Origin: Xanthobacteraceae bacterium
Lineage (GTDB): Bacteria > Pseudomonadota > Alphaproteobacteria > Rhizobiales > Xanthobacteraceae
Length of the DNA: 35,413 bases
Assembly: GCA_019746135.1 (NCBI GenBank)
Contig: JAIESI010000233.1
Location: forward strand, 1-35,413
Reading direction: 5' to 3'
Shown here: positions 14,314 to 23,248 of the stretch, one piece after another
How positions within the stretch are numbered: the stretch's first letter is position 1
Layout: each line of letters starts with the position of its first letter
Made by a program: the position numbers and the translations under genes
Notes under the pieces: generated by a model
Database searches by the model: none
What the model was told of the DNA's origin: nothing
The model's input: only the letters and a program-made list of their open reading frames with translations

Positions 14314-16680
14314 ATGACTGAAGTCACAGGACAAGGCGTTGGCGCACGGGTCCGCCGCAAGGAAGATTCACGTTTCCTGCGCGGGCGCGGCAGCTATGTC
14401 TCGGACCTGGTGCTGCCCGGCCAAAGCGAAGTCGCATTCCTGCGCAGCCCGATCGCCCACGGCCGTATCCGACGAATCACGAAGCCGCCGGACAGCGAGG
14501 GGCGCGTGTTCGTCCGATCAGACCTGACCGAGGCGGCCGCCATGATCGCGCCGACCACGGTTCCCGGCTACAAGGTCTCCGAGTGGCATCCGCTGGCGCA
14601 CGACAAGGTGCGCTTCGTCGGCGAACCGGTTGCGATGTGTGTCGCGCCGACGCGCGCCGAAGCCGAAGACCTGACCGAACAGGTCGAAGCCGACTTCGAC
14701 GAGCTGCCCGTTCTGGTCGACGCGCTCGCCGCGCGGGGCGAGAAGACTGTCCGCCTGCATGAGCAATGGGACGACAATTCGTTTCTGACCCTGAACCTCG
14801 ACAGCGGCTACGACGCCAACGCCAAGGACGCGCCGGTCCTGGTCAGACGCGAGCTATCGCTGAACCGTCAAGCGATGGTGCCGATGGAAGGCAAGGCGAT
14901 CCTGGCGCATTGGGACGAGCGCAGCAACCAGCTGGTCGTCTACTATTCGAGCCAAGTGCCGCATGTCATGCGGGTGGGGCTGGCGCAGTTCCTCGGCATC
15001 GATCAGGGTCAGGTGCGGGTGATCTCGCCCGACGTGGGCGGCGGGTTCGGCTACAAGGTCATCGTGCATCCCGAGGAGCTGTGTGTCGCGTGGCTGGCGC
15101 TCAAGTATCGCCGGCCCTTCCGCTATATCGAGGACCGGCGGGAGCACCTGGTGGTTGGCGCCGTTGCGCGCCAGCATCACTACCGGCTCACCGCGCACGC
15201 CAACGAACGAGGCCGGCTGCTGGCGCTCGACGCGGAAATCACCATCGACGGCGGCGCCTATTCCAACTGGCCATTCACGGTTGCCCTCGAGCCGGGACAG
15301 GCGACCGGCAACCTGCCGGGCCCCTACGAGTTCCGAGGCTACCGCTGCAAGACCCAGTGCGTCGCGACCAACAAGCCCGGTTTCCTGCCCTACCGCGGCG
15401 TGGCCCGCACCGGCGTCTGCTTTGCGATGGAGCTGATGATCGACGCCATCGCGCGCGCAGTCGGCCGCGAACCATGGGAGGTGAGGCACGACAATCTCGT
15501 TCCGGCCTCCGCGATGCCGTACGACAATGTTACGCGCAAGCATTACGACAGCGGCGATTACCAGAAGGCGCTGCTGACGGCACGCGACAAGATCGGCTTT
15601 GCGGCCTGGCGCGAGCGCCAGCGCAAGGGCGAGCCCGACGGCCGGCTCATCGGTATCGGCTTCGCGTCGTATTGCGAGCAGACCGCGCATGGCACCAGCG
15701 TGTTTTCCGGGTGGGGACTGCCGATCGTCCCGGGCTACGACCAGGCTACGGTTCGGGTGATGCCTGATGGCGGACTCGAGGTTCGGGTCGGCGTGCATTC
15801 GCACGGTCAGGGCATGGAAACCACCATGGCGCAGATCGCGCACGAGATCACCGGCGTCGCTCTCGACAAGATCCGGGTGATCCTCGGCGACACCGGTACC
15901 ACTCCCTATTCGACGGGCACCTACGCGTCGCGCAGCATCGTCATGTCGGGCGGCGCGGTGGCGAACGCCTGCAAGGAACTGCTGCCGCGCTTCGTGCTGA
16001 TCGGCGCCCATCTGATGCAGGCCGCGGTGAACACCGTGCGCTACGAAAAAGGAATGATTGTCGGGCCGCAGAAATCGATCCCGCTGCGCGAGGTGGCGGA
16101 AGCCTGGTATTTGCGCCCGCAGGAGCTGCCGCCCGATGTCGATCGCGGCGGCCTCGAGACGACGATGGCCTTCAAGCCGGCGCGCGACACCGGCGCCTTC
16201 AGTTACGCCTCGCATGCAGCCGTCGTGGCGGTCGACACCCGCATCGGCGAAGTCGAGATCCTGGACTATGTCGCGGTCGAAGACTGCGGCACGCTGGTCA
16301 ATCCCATGGTGGTCGAGGGGCAATCCCTGGGCGGCATCGCACAAGGCATCGGCACCGCGCTCTACGAAGAAAGCCCGTTCGATGCGAACGGACAACCGCT
16401 CGCTTCGACCTTTGCCGACTATCTGCTGCCTGGGCCGACCGAAATCCCGGCCATCCGGATCTTCCACATGGAGACGCCCTCGCCCTATACCGAGTTCGGG
16501 ATCAAGGGCATGGGTGAAGGCGGTGCGATCGCTCCGCCGGCTGTGATTTTCAACGCGGTCAACGACGCGCTCAAGACGTTGGGCGTGGAGCTGACCGAGA
16601 CCCCACTGACGCCGCGCCGCCTGTTGGAGGCGATCGAACGCGCCGGCGCCTCAGCGCCTACGCCGGTGGGGGGCGCATGA
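14314..16680 (+). CDS. Molybdenum hydroxylase large subunit (xanthine dehydrogenase / CoxL-like family)
   Basis: A 788-residue molybdopterin-binding subunit. It opens GVGARVRRKEDSRFLRGRGS, the usual start of CoxL-type proteins. Cofactor-binding segments include VGGGFGYK (about residue 240) and SHGQGMETTMAQI (about 500), and the catalytic Glu is expected in KGMGEGGAIAPP near the C-terminus. The loop that carries the copper-binding Cys in true CO dehydrogenase (AYxCSFR) reads PYRGVARTGVCFAME here, so it is not a form I CO dehydrogenase. It should hydroxylate an aromatic, heteroaromatic or aldehyde substrate using water, in the cytoplasm. The next gene overlaps by four bases, so translation is coupled. 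Substrate not assignable. Confidence 0.9.
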   Translation: MTEVTGQGVGARVRRKEDSRFLRGRGSYVSDLVLPGQSEVAFLRSPIAHGRIRRITKPPDSEGRVFVRSDLTEAAAMIAPTTVPGYKVSEWHPLAHDKVRFVGEPVAMCVAPTRAEAEDLTEQVEADFDELPVLVDALAARGEKTVRLHEQWDDNSFLTLNLDSGYDANAKDAPVLVRRELSLNRQAMVPMEGKAILAHWDERSNQLVVYYSSQVPHVMRVGLAQFLGIDQGQVRVISPDVGGGFGYKVIVHPEELCVAWLALKYRRPFRYIEDRREHLVVGAVARQHHYRLTAHANERGRLLALDAEITIDGGAYSNWPFTVALEPGQATGNLPGPYEFRGYRCKTQCVATNKPGFLPYRGVARTGVCFAMELMIDAIARAVGREPWEVRHDNLVPASAMPYDNVTRKHYDSGDYQKALLTARDKIGFAAWRERQRKGEPDGRLIGIGFASYCEQTAHGTSVFSGWGLPIVPGYDQATVRVMPDGGLEVRVGVHSHGQGMETTMAQIAHEITGVALDKIRVILGDTGTTPYSTGTYASRSIVMSGGAVANACKELLPRFVLIGAHLMQAAVNTVRYEKGMIVGPQKSIPLREVAEAWYLRPQELPPDVDRGGLETTMAFKPARDTGAFSYASHAAVVAVDTRIGEVEILDYVAVEDCGTLVNPMVVEGQSLGGIAQGIGTALYEESPFDANGQPLASTFADYLLPGPTEIPAIRIFHMETPSPYTEFGIKGMGEGGAIAPPAVIFNAVNDALKTLGVELTETPLTPRRLLEAIERAGASAPTPVGGA

Positions 16681-17507
16681 AGGCGGCACGTTTCGACTAC
16701 GTACGGCCGGGTGACGTGCACGAGGCCGTGGCGGCGCTGGCCAAGGCCGAAGGCGGCGCGAAGCTCCTGGCCGGCGGCCAGTCGCTCGGTCCGATGTTGA
16801 ACCTCCGGCTCGCGCGTCCTTCGCTCCTGGTCGACGTGTCGCGCCTGGACTCCCTGGCGCGCATCGAAGATTTGGGCCGGACCTGGTGCATCGGCGCCTG
16901 CGTCACCCACTCCCGGATCGAAGACATGCGCGGACAGCTCGCGGGGGCCGAAATGCTGTGCGAGGTGGCGGCCGGCATCGCCTATCGGGCGATCCGCAAT
17001 CGCGGCACGATCGGCGGCAGTCTCGCTCATGCCGATCCGGCCGCGGATTGGCCCTTGGCGCTCGCGGCGCTCGGAGCGACGGTCAACATCAGGAATACCG
17101 GCGGCGCACGCGCCATGCCATTCGAAAGATTTGTGCTGGGCGCTTTCACCACGGCGTTGCACGAGGACGACATCCTCGAGTCCGTCGAGGTGCCCAAGCT
17201 GTCGCGCGCGGGGCGCTACGGCTATTACAAATTCTGCCGCAAGACCGGGGAGTATGCCGAGGCGAGCGCCGCGGCGGTGTTTGATCCGGGATCGCAAATG
17301 GCCCGCATCTATTTCGGCGCGGTTCGCCCCGCACCGGTTTCGCTTTCAGCGCTGGCCCGGCGGATTGCGGAGGAGGGGCAATCCGCCGTCTCGGAAGAAA
17401 CAATCAGTGCGGCCGTCGCCGCGGTGGCGAACGACCTCGATCCGGTCGAGCGGCGCATGGCGATAACCGCCGTGACGCGCGCCCTGCAACAGGTGTTCGC
17501 GTCGTGA
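16677..17507 (+). CDS. Molybdenum hydroxylase FAD-binding subunit (CoxM-like)
   Basis: The 276-residue medium subunit passes electrons from the [2Fe-2S] clusters to FAD and on to an acceptor. FAD-binding motifs are AGGQSLGPMLNLRLARP (residues about 32-48) and TIGGSLAHADPAADWP (about 110-125). The C-terminal CO-dehydrogenase flavoprotein domain follows with YYKFCRKTGEYAEAS. ATGA at 16677-16680 overlaps the large-subunit stop, and GTGA at 17504-17507 overlaps the next start. The gene order L-M-S differs from the M-S-L order of carboxydotrophic cox operons. Confidence 0.92.
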   Translation: MKAARFDYVRPGDVHEAVAALAKAEGGAKLLAGGQSLGPMLNLRLARPSLLVDVSRLDSLARIEDLGRTWCIGACVTHSRIEDMRGQLAGAEMLCEVAAGIAYRAIRNRGTIGGSLAHADPAADWPLALAALGATVNIRNTGGARAMPFERFVLGAFTTALHEDDILESVEVPKLSRAGRYGYYKFCRKTGEYAEASAAAVFDPGSQMARIYFGAVRPAPVSLSALARRIAEEGQSAVSEETISAAVAAVANDLDPVERRMAITAVTRALQQVFAS

Positions 17508-18664
17508 CGCCGATCTCACTCACTGTGAACGGGCGGACAGTCCAGGCGCTGGTCGAGCCGCGCATGCATCTTGGCGATTTCCTGCGCGAACATTGCCGGC
17601 TCACGGGGACGCATCTCGGCTGCGAACACGGTGTCTGCGGCGCCTGCACGGTCCTGATCGCCGGCGCGCCGGCACGCTCATGCATCACTTACGCCGTCGC
17701 CTGCGATGGCCTTGCCATCCGGACGATCGAAGGGTTTGACGACGACCCGAGCATGGCCGAGTTGCGCGAGGCCTTTTCGCGTGAGCACGCGCTGCAATGC
17801 GGTTTCTGCACGCCCGGCATGCTGATCGCCGCACGCGATATCGCCGAGCGGGTTCCGGATGCTGACGAGCGCCGTATCCGGGTTGAGCTTTCCGGCAACC
17901 TCTGCCGGTGCACCGGCTATCGCGGCATCGTCAATGCGGTGCGCAGCGTGGTCGAGGCCCGGCGGCAACAGCCGGCCGTTTCCATGCCAAAAGCCGGCGC
18001 GGCGCCGGCCGCTGCCCCGCTTGCCACGTTCGTGCCGAAAGAATCCGAGGCAAGCCCTGCCGCTGCCGCCGCTTCCGCAACGGCAGCCGATGAGCCGCGC
18101 CAAGGCTGGACTCGTTTCGAAGAGAGCTTCGTCATTCTCCAGCCGCCGGCGACGGTGTGGAATGCCTTTGAGGATATTCCGGCGGTCACCGCATGTCTGC
18201 CGGGCGCCACGTTGACCGAATACGATGCGCACACCGTCAAGGGAAAAATGTCTGTGAAGCTCGGCCCGATTTCGGCTTCCTTTGCCGGCTCGGCGGGCAT
18301 CGAACGCGACGATGCGGCGCTGCGCGGCGCGATCCGCGGCGCCGGCAGCGATCGCGGCACTGGCTCGCGCACCAAAGGCGAAGTGATCTATCGCCTTCAG
18401 CCGGAGAGCGACGGCCGCCAGACGCGAGTCATCCTGTCGGTCGAATACAGCCTGCAAGGCGCGCTCGCGCAGTTCTCGCGCTCAGGGATTGCGCAGGACC
18501 TCGGCCGCCGGCTGGTTGCCGAGTTTGCCGCCAATCTCAATGCTCGCCTCACGGGGACATCACCAGATCGACAGTCGAGCACCCAACTCAATGTCGGGCG
18601 TTTGCTGCGTCTATGGGTCCGAGATCGGTTGCGGCGCTTGATTGGCCTCGATCAACCCAAGTAA
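17504..18664 (+). CDS. Fused [2Fe-2S] subunit (CoxS-like) and CoxG-like SRPBCC domain
   Basis: In this 386-residue protein, residues 1-160 form the iron-sulfur subunit: CEHGVCGACTV for the plant-ferredoxin type cluster, and CGFCTPGML with CRCTGY for the second cluster. An Ala/Pro-rich linker (about 165-200) leads to a CoxG/SRPBCC domain (about 205-350) with FVILQPPATVWNAFEDIP and CLPGATLTEY. A basic tail ends RLRRLIGLDQPK. CoxG proteins take part in membrane association or maturation of CO dehydrogenase; here that function would be tethered to the enzyme. The GTG start at 17504 is chosen for the four-base overlap and the conserved N-terminus. The stop is 38 bases from the end of the convergent RidA gene. 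Confidence 0.9.
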   Translation: MTPISLTVNGRTVQALVEPRMHLGDFLREHCRLTGTHLGCEHGVCGACTVLIAGAPARSCITYAVACDGLAIRTIEGFDDDPSMAELREAFSREHALQCGFCTPGMLIAARDIAERVPDADERRIRVELSGNLCRCTGYRGIVNAVRSVVEARRQQPAVSMPKAGAAPAAAPLATFVPKESEASPAAAAASATAADEPRQGWTRFEESFVILQPPATVWNAFEDIPAVTACLPGATLTEYDAHTVKGKMSVKLGPISASFAGSAGIERDDAALRGAIRGAGSDRGTGSRTKGEVIYRLQPESDGRQTRVILSVEYSLQGALAQFSRSGIAQDLGRRLVAEFAANLNARLTGTSPDRQSSTQLNVGRLLRLWVRDRLRRLIGLDQPK

Positions 18665-18702
18665 TCAAGCCCGTACTCGGGCAAGACGGTTCACAACCCG
18701 CG

Positions 18703-19098
18703 TCAGCCGACGACGGCGATCGCTTTGATTTCGATCAGCGCGTCGGGCCGGACCAGCCCCTTCACCACGACGCCGGTGGCTGCCGGCCACGGTGGGCCTT
18801 TCAGCAGTTCGCGGCGAACCTGAGCGGTGCGCCTGTAGTCCTCCAGCGACAAGACATAGTCCGTCGTTTCAACGATGTTGGACAGCGAACAGCCGGCGAG
18901 AGCCAGGGTCTTTTCGAACTTGCGGAAAATCTGCCGCGTCTGTTCGACAATGTCGTTCTCGCCGACGATCTTTCCGCTTTCGTCGGTCGCAGTCGTCCCG
19001 GACAGAAAGATGAGATTTCCGGCGCGGACCCCCGGCGAAAAGGTGAAGCCACTGGGCCACGATGACGAGGGGATCAAAGGTTCATAGAGGCGTGTCAC
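18703..19098 (-). CDS. RidA family (YjgF/YER057c/UK114) protein
   Basis: The 131-residue protein is a Rid-family trimer subunit; members hydrolyse reactive enamines or imines, or deaminate products such as 2-aminomuconate. Family signs are FSPGVRAGNLIFLSGTTA, FRKFEKTLALAGCSLSNI, and the C-terminal RPDALIEIKAIAVV, where the conserved Arg binds the substrate carboxylate. The GTG at 19098 is chosen because it lies five bases beyond the ligase stop and AAGGA is nearby in the ligase tail. As the last gene of a leftward operon with ligase, hydratase and dehydrogenase it may clear an imine intermediate, which would fit an N-containing substrate (inference). Confidence 0.85.
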   Translation of the reverse strand: MTRLYEPLIPSSSWPSGFTFSPGVRAGNLIFLSGTTATDESGKIVGENDIVEQTRQIFRKFEKTLALAGCSLSNIVETTDYVLSLEDYRRTAQVRRELLKGPPWPAATGVVVKGLVRPDALIEIKAIAVVG

Positions 19099-19103
19099 GG
19101 GAG

Positions 19104-20780
19104 TCAATGTCCTTTGGGGTTGGGCGCACGGAGCAAAAACCGCTGAATTTTTCCGGTCTGGGTTTTCGGCAGGCTGGCGACGAATTCGACAATGTGCGGA
19201 TACTGGTGCCGACCGCACACCGATTTGACCAACTGCACCAGTTCGGACGAAAGCGCCCCCGGATCCTGCGGCGGCGTCCGCAAGACGACGAACGCCTTGA
19301 TGGCCTCGCCGCGAACATCGTCCGGGACACCCACCGCCGCGGCCTCGATGACAAGAGGATGCCTCAGAAGCGCGCTCTCAATTTCAAAGGGCCCGATTCG
19401 ATAGCCCGAGCTCTTGATGATGTCGTCCGAACGGCCTTCGAACCAGAAATAGCCATCTCCGTCCCGCCGCGCGAGATCGCCGGTGCAAACCCACTCGCCC
19501 TTGAAAAGTGCCCGGGTGGCATCATCGTCGTTCCAGTAGCGGAGCCAATAGCGGCTGTTCTCGTCGGTGCGTTGCGCGATATAGCCTGTCGTGCCGGGCG
19601 GCAGTTCCTGACCGTCGGAATCCACGACCGCCATGCGTTGGCCCGGCGCGGGCAGGCCCATGGAACCCGGCTTCACGTCCATCGAGAATGCATTGTGATT
19701 GCCGACCGGCAGCCCGAACTCGGTGGCGCCGAAATGATCCATCGGCGTGCAGTTCCAGACGCGCCGGAAGAACGTGACGACTTCTCCGTTCAAGGGCTCC
19801 CCGCAGCAGGAGATGGTGCGCACCGTGGCTCCGGCCGGGGCGATTGCCTCGCCTTGCGCCATCAGGCTTCGCATAACGGTCGGATTGGTCGCGAAATTGG
19901 TGACGCCGTATTTCGAGATGATGTCCAGGCAGACGCCGGCGCTCGCATTGGCTTCGACACTCATCACCATGGCGCCCGCGGCCAGCGCCGGCAAATAGCA
20001 ACAAAGGCCGTAACCCCAACTCGGATCGCCCGTCGGCCAAAAGACATCGACCTGTGGCCGGAGATCCAGGCTGAAGCGGACATAGGGCCACATGGCCGCC
20101 AGCATGTTGGCCGCAATCACGCATCCCTTGGGCCGGCCGGTGGAGCCGGACGTGTAGATGATGAACGCCGGCGTCTCGCGGGACACCCTCAGCGGAACAA
20201 AGGCATCGGGCTCGGCGGCGATGGCGCGTGCATAGTCGATGTCGCCAGGCTTGTCCGCGCCAAGCTTGCCCGCGCCAAGCGAAATCACCGTCGCGCTGCT
20301 GCTGTTTTCGCGGATGAGGCCGCGGTACACGCTCGCCACGAAGGCAAATCGCGCCGCGCTGTGGTTCAGCCGATAGCTGACGGCCTCCGGCGAGAAACCG
20401 CCGAAAATCGGCACATAGATCGCGCCCGCGCGCAGGCACCCGATGATGATTGCGATCGTTTCGGGAACCCGCGGCAGAAGACCGGCGACACGATCGCCGG
20501 GCTTGAGACCCTGCCGGTGCAGCAGGCTCGCAACCCGTCTGCTTTCGCTCGCGAGCTCGACGAAGGAGACCCGGCGATCCGTCCCATCTGCGCCAATCCA
20601 ATGGATGACCGTTTGATGCCCCCGCCCGGCAGCCACATGGCGGTCGACCAGGGTCCAGGCCAGATCGACGCCGTCCGCCCCGGCCCATCCGAGATCGTCG
20701 AGCGCCTGCGACCAGGCGAATGCCGCCACCCCGTTCGAATAGCCGGGCTTCGTCATGCCGTGAGATATCGGCGCGGTCAT
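19104..20780 (-). CDS. AMP-binding acyl-CoA synthetase
   Basis: The 558-residue product is an acetyl-CoA synthetase-like ligase of the ANL family, activating a carboxylic acid with ATP and CoA. Motifs in order: YTSGSTGRPKG (P-loop), DPSWGYGLCCYLPAL, GATEFGLP, YIAQRTDENSRYWLRYWND, GEWVCTGDLARRDGDGYFWF, GRSDDIIKSSGYRIGPFEIE, and the C-terminal TGKIQRFLLR with the catalytic Lys. The ATG at 20780 overlaps the MaoC stop (ATGA); an ATG 12 bases earlier is possible. No strong ribosome-binding site is seen, so translation probably depends on the upstream gene. Likely the CoA-activation step of this operon's pathway. Confidence 0.9.
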   Translation of the reverse strand: MTAPISHGMTKPGYSNGVAAFAWSQALDDLGWAGADGVDLAWTLVDRHVAAGRGHQTVIHWIGADGTDRRVSFVELASESRRVASLLHRQGLKPGDRVAGLLPRVPETIAIIIGCLRAGAIYVPIFGGFSPEAVSYRLNHSAARFAFVASVYRGLIRENSSSATVISLGAGKLGADKPGDIDYARAIAAEPDAFVPLRVSRETPAFIIYTSGSTGRPKGCVIAANMLAAMWPYVRFSLDLRPQVDVFWPTGDPSWGYGLCCYLPALAAGAMVMSVEANASAGVCLDIISKYGVTNFATNPTVMRSLMAQGEAIAPAGATVRTISCCGEPLNGEVVTFFRRVWNCTPMDHFGATEFGLPVGNHNAFSMDVKPGSMGLPAPGQRMAVVDSDGQELPPGTTGYIAQRTDENSRYWLRYWNDDDATRALFKGEWVCTGDLARRDGDGYFWFEGRSDDIIKSSGYRIGPFEIESALLRHPLVIEAAAVGVPDDVRGEAIKAFVVLRTPPQDPGALSSELVQLVKSVCGRHQYPHIVEFVASLPKTQTGKIQRFLLRAPNPKGH

Positions 20781-21235
20781 GCGGGACGGCATCGCAGGAG
20801 ATAGACGTGCCGGCCTTCCAGCAGCGTGTCGCCCTGCGCATTCGCGACCCGAACCATCAGCTCGACGCGCGCCGTCGTGCCGCTTTTGGTGACGGCATTC
20901 GAGAGGACCTCATACGAGGTGCGCAGCCTGTCGCCGACGAATGCAGGCTTCAGAAACTCCGAGCGCTGGCTGACCAGGGCGACCATCGCGGCTTCCAGTC
21001 GCGCCGAAAGCTCGGTGGCGCCCACCGCCGTCATGGCCATCAGCAGCAGCCCGTGCGCGACCGGCCGGCCGAACCGCGTCTTGCCGGCGTATGCTGCGTC
21101 ATAGTGAATGGGGTGCCGATCGCCGGTCAGCTCGGCGAAGCCTTTGAACAGATCGACGGTCAGCGCTTTCTCGCTGCCCACGAACGAGAATCCTTCGTGA
21201 AGATCTTCGGCATAGAGCTGTCGATCTTCGCTCAT
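20777..21235 (-). CDS. MaoC family hot-dog fold dehydratase/hydratase
   Basis: A 152-residue single hot-dog protein of the MaoC/(R)-enoyl-CoA hydratase type. The catalytic Asp-His pair is in FAELTGDRHPIHYD (about residues 30-43), followed by FGRPVAHGLLLMAM. It would add water to an enoyl-CoA, or remove it, after activation by the downstream ligase. The ATG at 21235 overlaps the dehydrogenase stop by four bases, and its own stop overlaps the ligase start in the same way. The frame stays open far upstream, but the MSEDRQLYAEDLHEG start agrees with the family. Confidence 0.9.
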   Translation of the reverse strand: MSEDRQLYAEDLHEGFSFVGSEKALTVDLFKGFAELTGDRHPIHYDAAYAGKTRFGRPVAHGLLLMAMTAVGATELSARLEAAMVALVSQRSEFLKPAFVGDRLRTSYEVLSNAVTKSGTTARVELMVRVANAQGDTLLEGRHVYLLRCRPA

Positions 21236-22170
21236 CCGGACAGCCCGTCGGTGACGGCGGCATTGTCCGGCTTGAGCGACATCCCGGCATACTGGGCGAG
21301 CTTGTCCAGGATGACGGTGTAGTCCTGCTCGGCCCGCCCTTCGTCGATGCAGGCCTGGACGATATTCCGCACAACCTCCGTCGCCGGAAGCGAAACGCCG
21401 GCCGAAGCCGCCGCCTTGAGGCCGAGCTCCAGATCCTTGCGCATCAGCGTATTCGTGAACGTGACGGTGTAGTCCAGGTTGGCAATCACAGGCGTCTTGT
21501 AACGGGTGAAGGTCGAGCCCAGGACGCTGTTGTTGATGACTTGCAGGAACAGGTTGCGCGGAACGCCATGAGCTTCGGCCAGCAGCGTAACCTCCGCCAG
21601 CCCCTCGTAGACGATGCCGAGATAGAGGTTGTGGCAGATTTTGACGACGCGCGAGACCTCGCCCTCGCCGACATAAGTCACCTGGGGCCCGAAACATTTC
21701 AGATAAGGCAGCAGGACGTCGAAAACCGGCTTCGGCCCGGACGCCGTCACGCTCAGCTTTGCCGCCCGCGCCACCACGTCATTGCCGCTGACGGGAACGA
21801 CCAGCATCTCGGTCCCCTTGCTTGCTGCCAGCGCGCGGATCCCTGCCGATGCTTCCGGCGAGATGGTCGAGAGCTCTGCGAGAATTCGCGGCGCCTTGTT
21901 CGGCCGGGAGAACAACCCGTTGCGGCCGTCGAGCACAGATTGGAGATCATCCGCGGTCGACACCATCGTGAAGACGATGTCACAGTCCGAAAGATCGGAT
22001 GGATGATCGACCAGGATGACGCCGGCTTTCTGAAGTCCTTCGGCCTTGGAACGCGTCCGATTGTATCCCTTCAGATTGAAGCCGGCCTTTGCAAGCTGCT
22101 CGGCCATGGCGTAGCCCATGCGGCCGAGCCCGATCCATCCGAGACGGTGGCCTTCTGCCGAGTGCGTCAT
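21232..22170 (-). CDS. NAD(P)-dependent beta-hydroxyacid dehydrogenase (3-hydroxyisobutyrate dehydrogenase family)
   Basis: The 312-residue enzyme has the Rossmann start GWIGLGRMGYAMAEQLAKAG with an NRT segment after the second strand. The substrate loop normally reads PVSGG; here it is VPVSGNDVVARAAKLSVTASG, one Gly replaced by Asn. The catalytic Lys is expected in VVKICHNLYLG (about residue 175). Relatives oxidise 3-hydroxyisobutyrate, tartronate semialdehyde partners or 2-(hydroxymethyl)glutarate, so the substrate is open. Its ATG follows the IclR stop directly (TGAATG), and its stop overlaps the MaoC start. Confidence 0.88.
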   Translation of the reverse strand: MTHSAEGHRLGWIGLGRMGYAMAEQLAKAGFNLKGYNRTRSKAEGLQKAGVILVDHPSDLSDCDIVFTMVSTADDLQSVLDGRNGLFSRPNKAPRILAELSTISPEASAGIRALAASKGTEMLVVPVSGNDVVARAAKLSVTASGPKPVFDVLLPYLKCFGPQVTYVGEGEVSRVVKICHNLYLGIVYEGLAEVTLLAEAHGVPRNLFLQVINNSVLGSTFTRYKTPVIANLDYTVTFTNTLMRKDLELGLKAAASAGVSLPATEVVRNIVQACIDEGRAEQDYTVILDKLAQYAGMSLKPDNAAVTDGLSG

Positions 22171-23037
22171 TCAGGCGACCCTTGCTTTGTTGCGGTGCTG
22201 AACCGGCCCCGCGGACGCCGGCCGCGCCGCGGCCATGCGCCTTGACGGGAGGCGGGACGTGTCCGGTCCCAAAGGTTCGCGGACCCCGTTCTGAATTACA
22301 CGCCTGAGCTGTTCGGCGCTCTGCCTGAGCGCCGCCACCCGCTCGACGAGGGGCCTGCCCTTCAACCGCGCGGTGAGGCCCGTCACGGCGACGGCGTACT
22401 GAACACCAATCCCCTCCACCTCGATCGGGCAGGCGAGCGCTCCAAGCCCAAGCTCCATTTCGTTCCAGCAGGTTGCAAACCCATCCTTGCGAATGCGCGC
22501 GTGCTCGCGCCGGATTTGCGGCAGCTCGGTCTTGGTGTGGGGCGTGAACCGATCGAGCGTTCCCGCAAGCGTGCGCTGCACGACGCTGTCGGGCTGGTGT
22601 GCCAGGATGGCCTTCGCAGACGCGGCGGCGTGCGGCGGCATGACGTCGCCGGGATACACCTTGCTGCGCAGGCCGCTTTCCGGCACGGCCCATGAGATCG
22701 ATATGATTTTCTGGCCGACCAGCTGAGCCAGATACGCCGTTTCGTGGCTCCGGTCGGCCAGACGATCGAGCGCGGGCTGGGAGGCGATTTTCAGCCAGCC
22801 GTCGTCCATGCCTGCGAGCAGCAGGCCGAACAGGCGGCGGCCGAGCACGTACTGCTTGCTGCCCTCCCCGGGGATGAGCAGGCCGCTTTTGATGAGCCCC
22901 CGAACGAGGCGATAAGCGGTCGGCACCGGCAATTCACAGCCGCGCGCGATATCGCTCAACCCCAAACCCGCCCGGCTGGCCGATGCCACCTGCTCCAGCA
23001 CCAGGATGGAGCGCTCGAGTGGTGACTGCTTGGTCAT
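22171..23037 (-). CDS. IclR family transcriptional regulator
   Basis: A 288-residue regulator with an N-terminal winged helix (about residues 5-70: SPLERSILVLEQVASA, GLSDIARGCELPVPTAYRLVRGL) and the IclR effector domain (about 80-255, with MPPHAAASAKAILAH and LGALACPIEVEG). A Pro/Arg-rich tail of about 30 residues follows. The ATG at 23037 has GGAG 12 bases upstream, a little far, but the N-terminus agrees with the family. It is the first gene of the leftward operon and divergent from the fourth Bug gene, so it probably senses the pathway acid and controls both directions. Confidence 0.9.
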   Translation of the reverse strand: MTKQSPLERSILVLEQVASASRAGLGLSDIARGCELPVPTAYRLVRGLIKSGLLIPGEGSKQYVLGRRLFGLLLAGMDDGWLKIASQPALDRLADRSHETAYLAQLVGQKIISISWAVPESGLRSKVYPGDVMPPHAAASAKAILAHQPDSVVQRTLAGTLDRFTPHTKTELPQIRREHARIRKDGFATCWNEMELGLGALACPIEVEGIGVQYAVAVTGLTARLKGRPLVERVAALRQSAEQLRRVIQNGVREPLGPDTSRLPSRRMAAARPASAGPVQHRNKARVA

Positions 23038-23106
23038 GCGCGCTTGCAGCTCCTGCGGCGGCCCGGCTCGTTGACTCGGCGAGCGGCGCAAGCCGTAATC
23101 TTGTCC

Positions 23107-23142
23107 GGAAAACAAAACAAGTTTTTCGTTTTTCGAAATTTG
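23107..23142. promoter_or_regulatory. AT-rich candidate promoter/operator between IclR and Bug genes
   Basis: A run of low-GC sequence includes GGAAAAC (23107-23113) facing GTTTTTC (23121-23127) across seven bases, then TTTTTCGAAATTT with the palindrome TTTCGAAA. It stands out in the GC-rich 211-base divergent region, about 70 bases from the IclR start and 107 from the Bug start. It is the most likely place for the divergent promoters and an IclR site. Confidence 0.4.
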
Positions 23143-23248
23143 TGCCGGCGCCACCCGGGCCGCGCAAGTGCGGTCGTCGTGGCCGGTCCGGCCGGTGCAT
23201 GGCCACGGTCCGCGCCGCCGCCTCGATACCTGGAAAGGAAAGACGACG

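Noticed and set aside
12639..14321. A 560-codon open frame on the plus strand over the GntR start, Bug and SnoaL-like genes
   Set aside because: It overlaps genes with clear motifs and ribosome-binding sites in another frame and is extremely Arg-rich.
14314..18664. Annotation as carbon monoxide dehydrogenase (coxLMS)
   Set aside because: The active-site loop lacks the AYxCSFR copper-binding motif and the gene order is L-M-S with a fused small subunit; only the general hydroxylase family can be supported.
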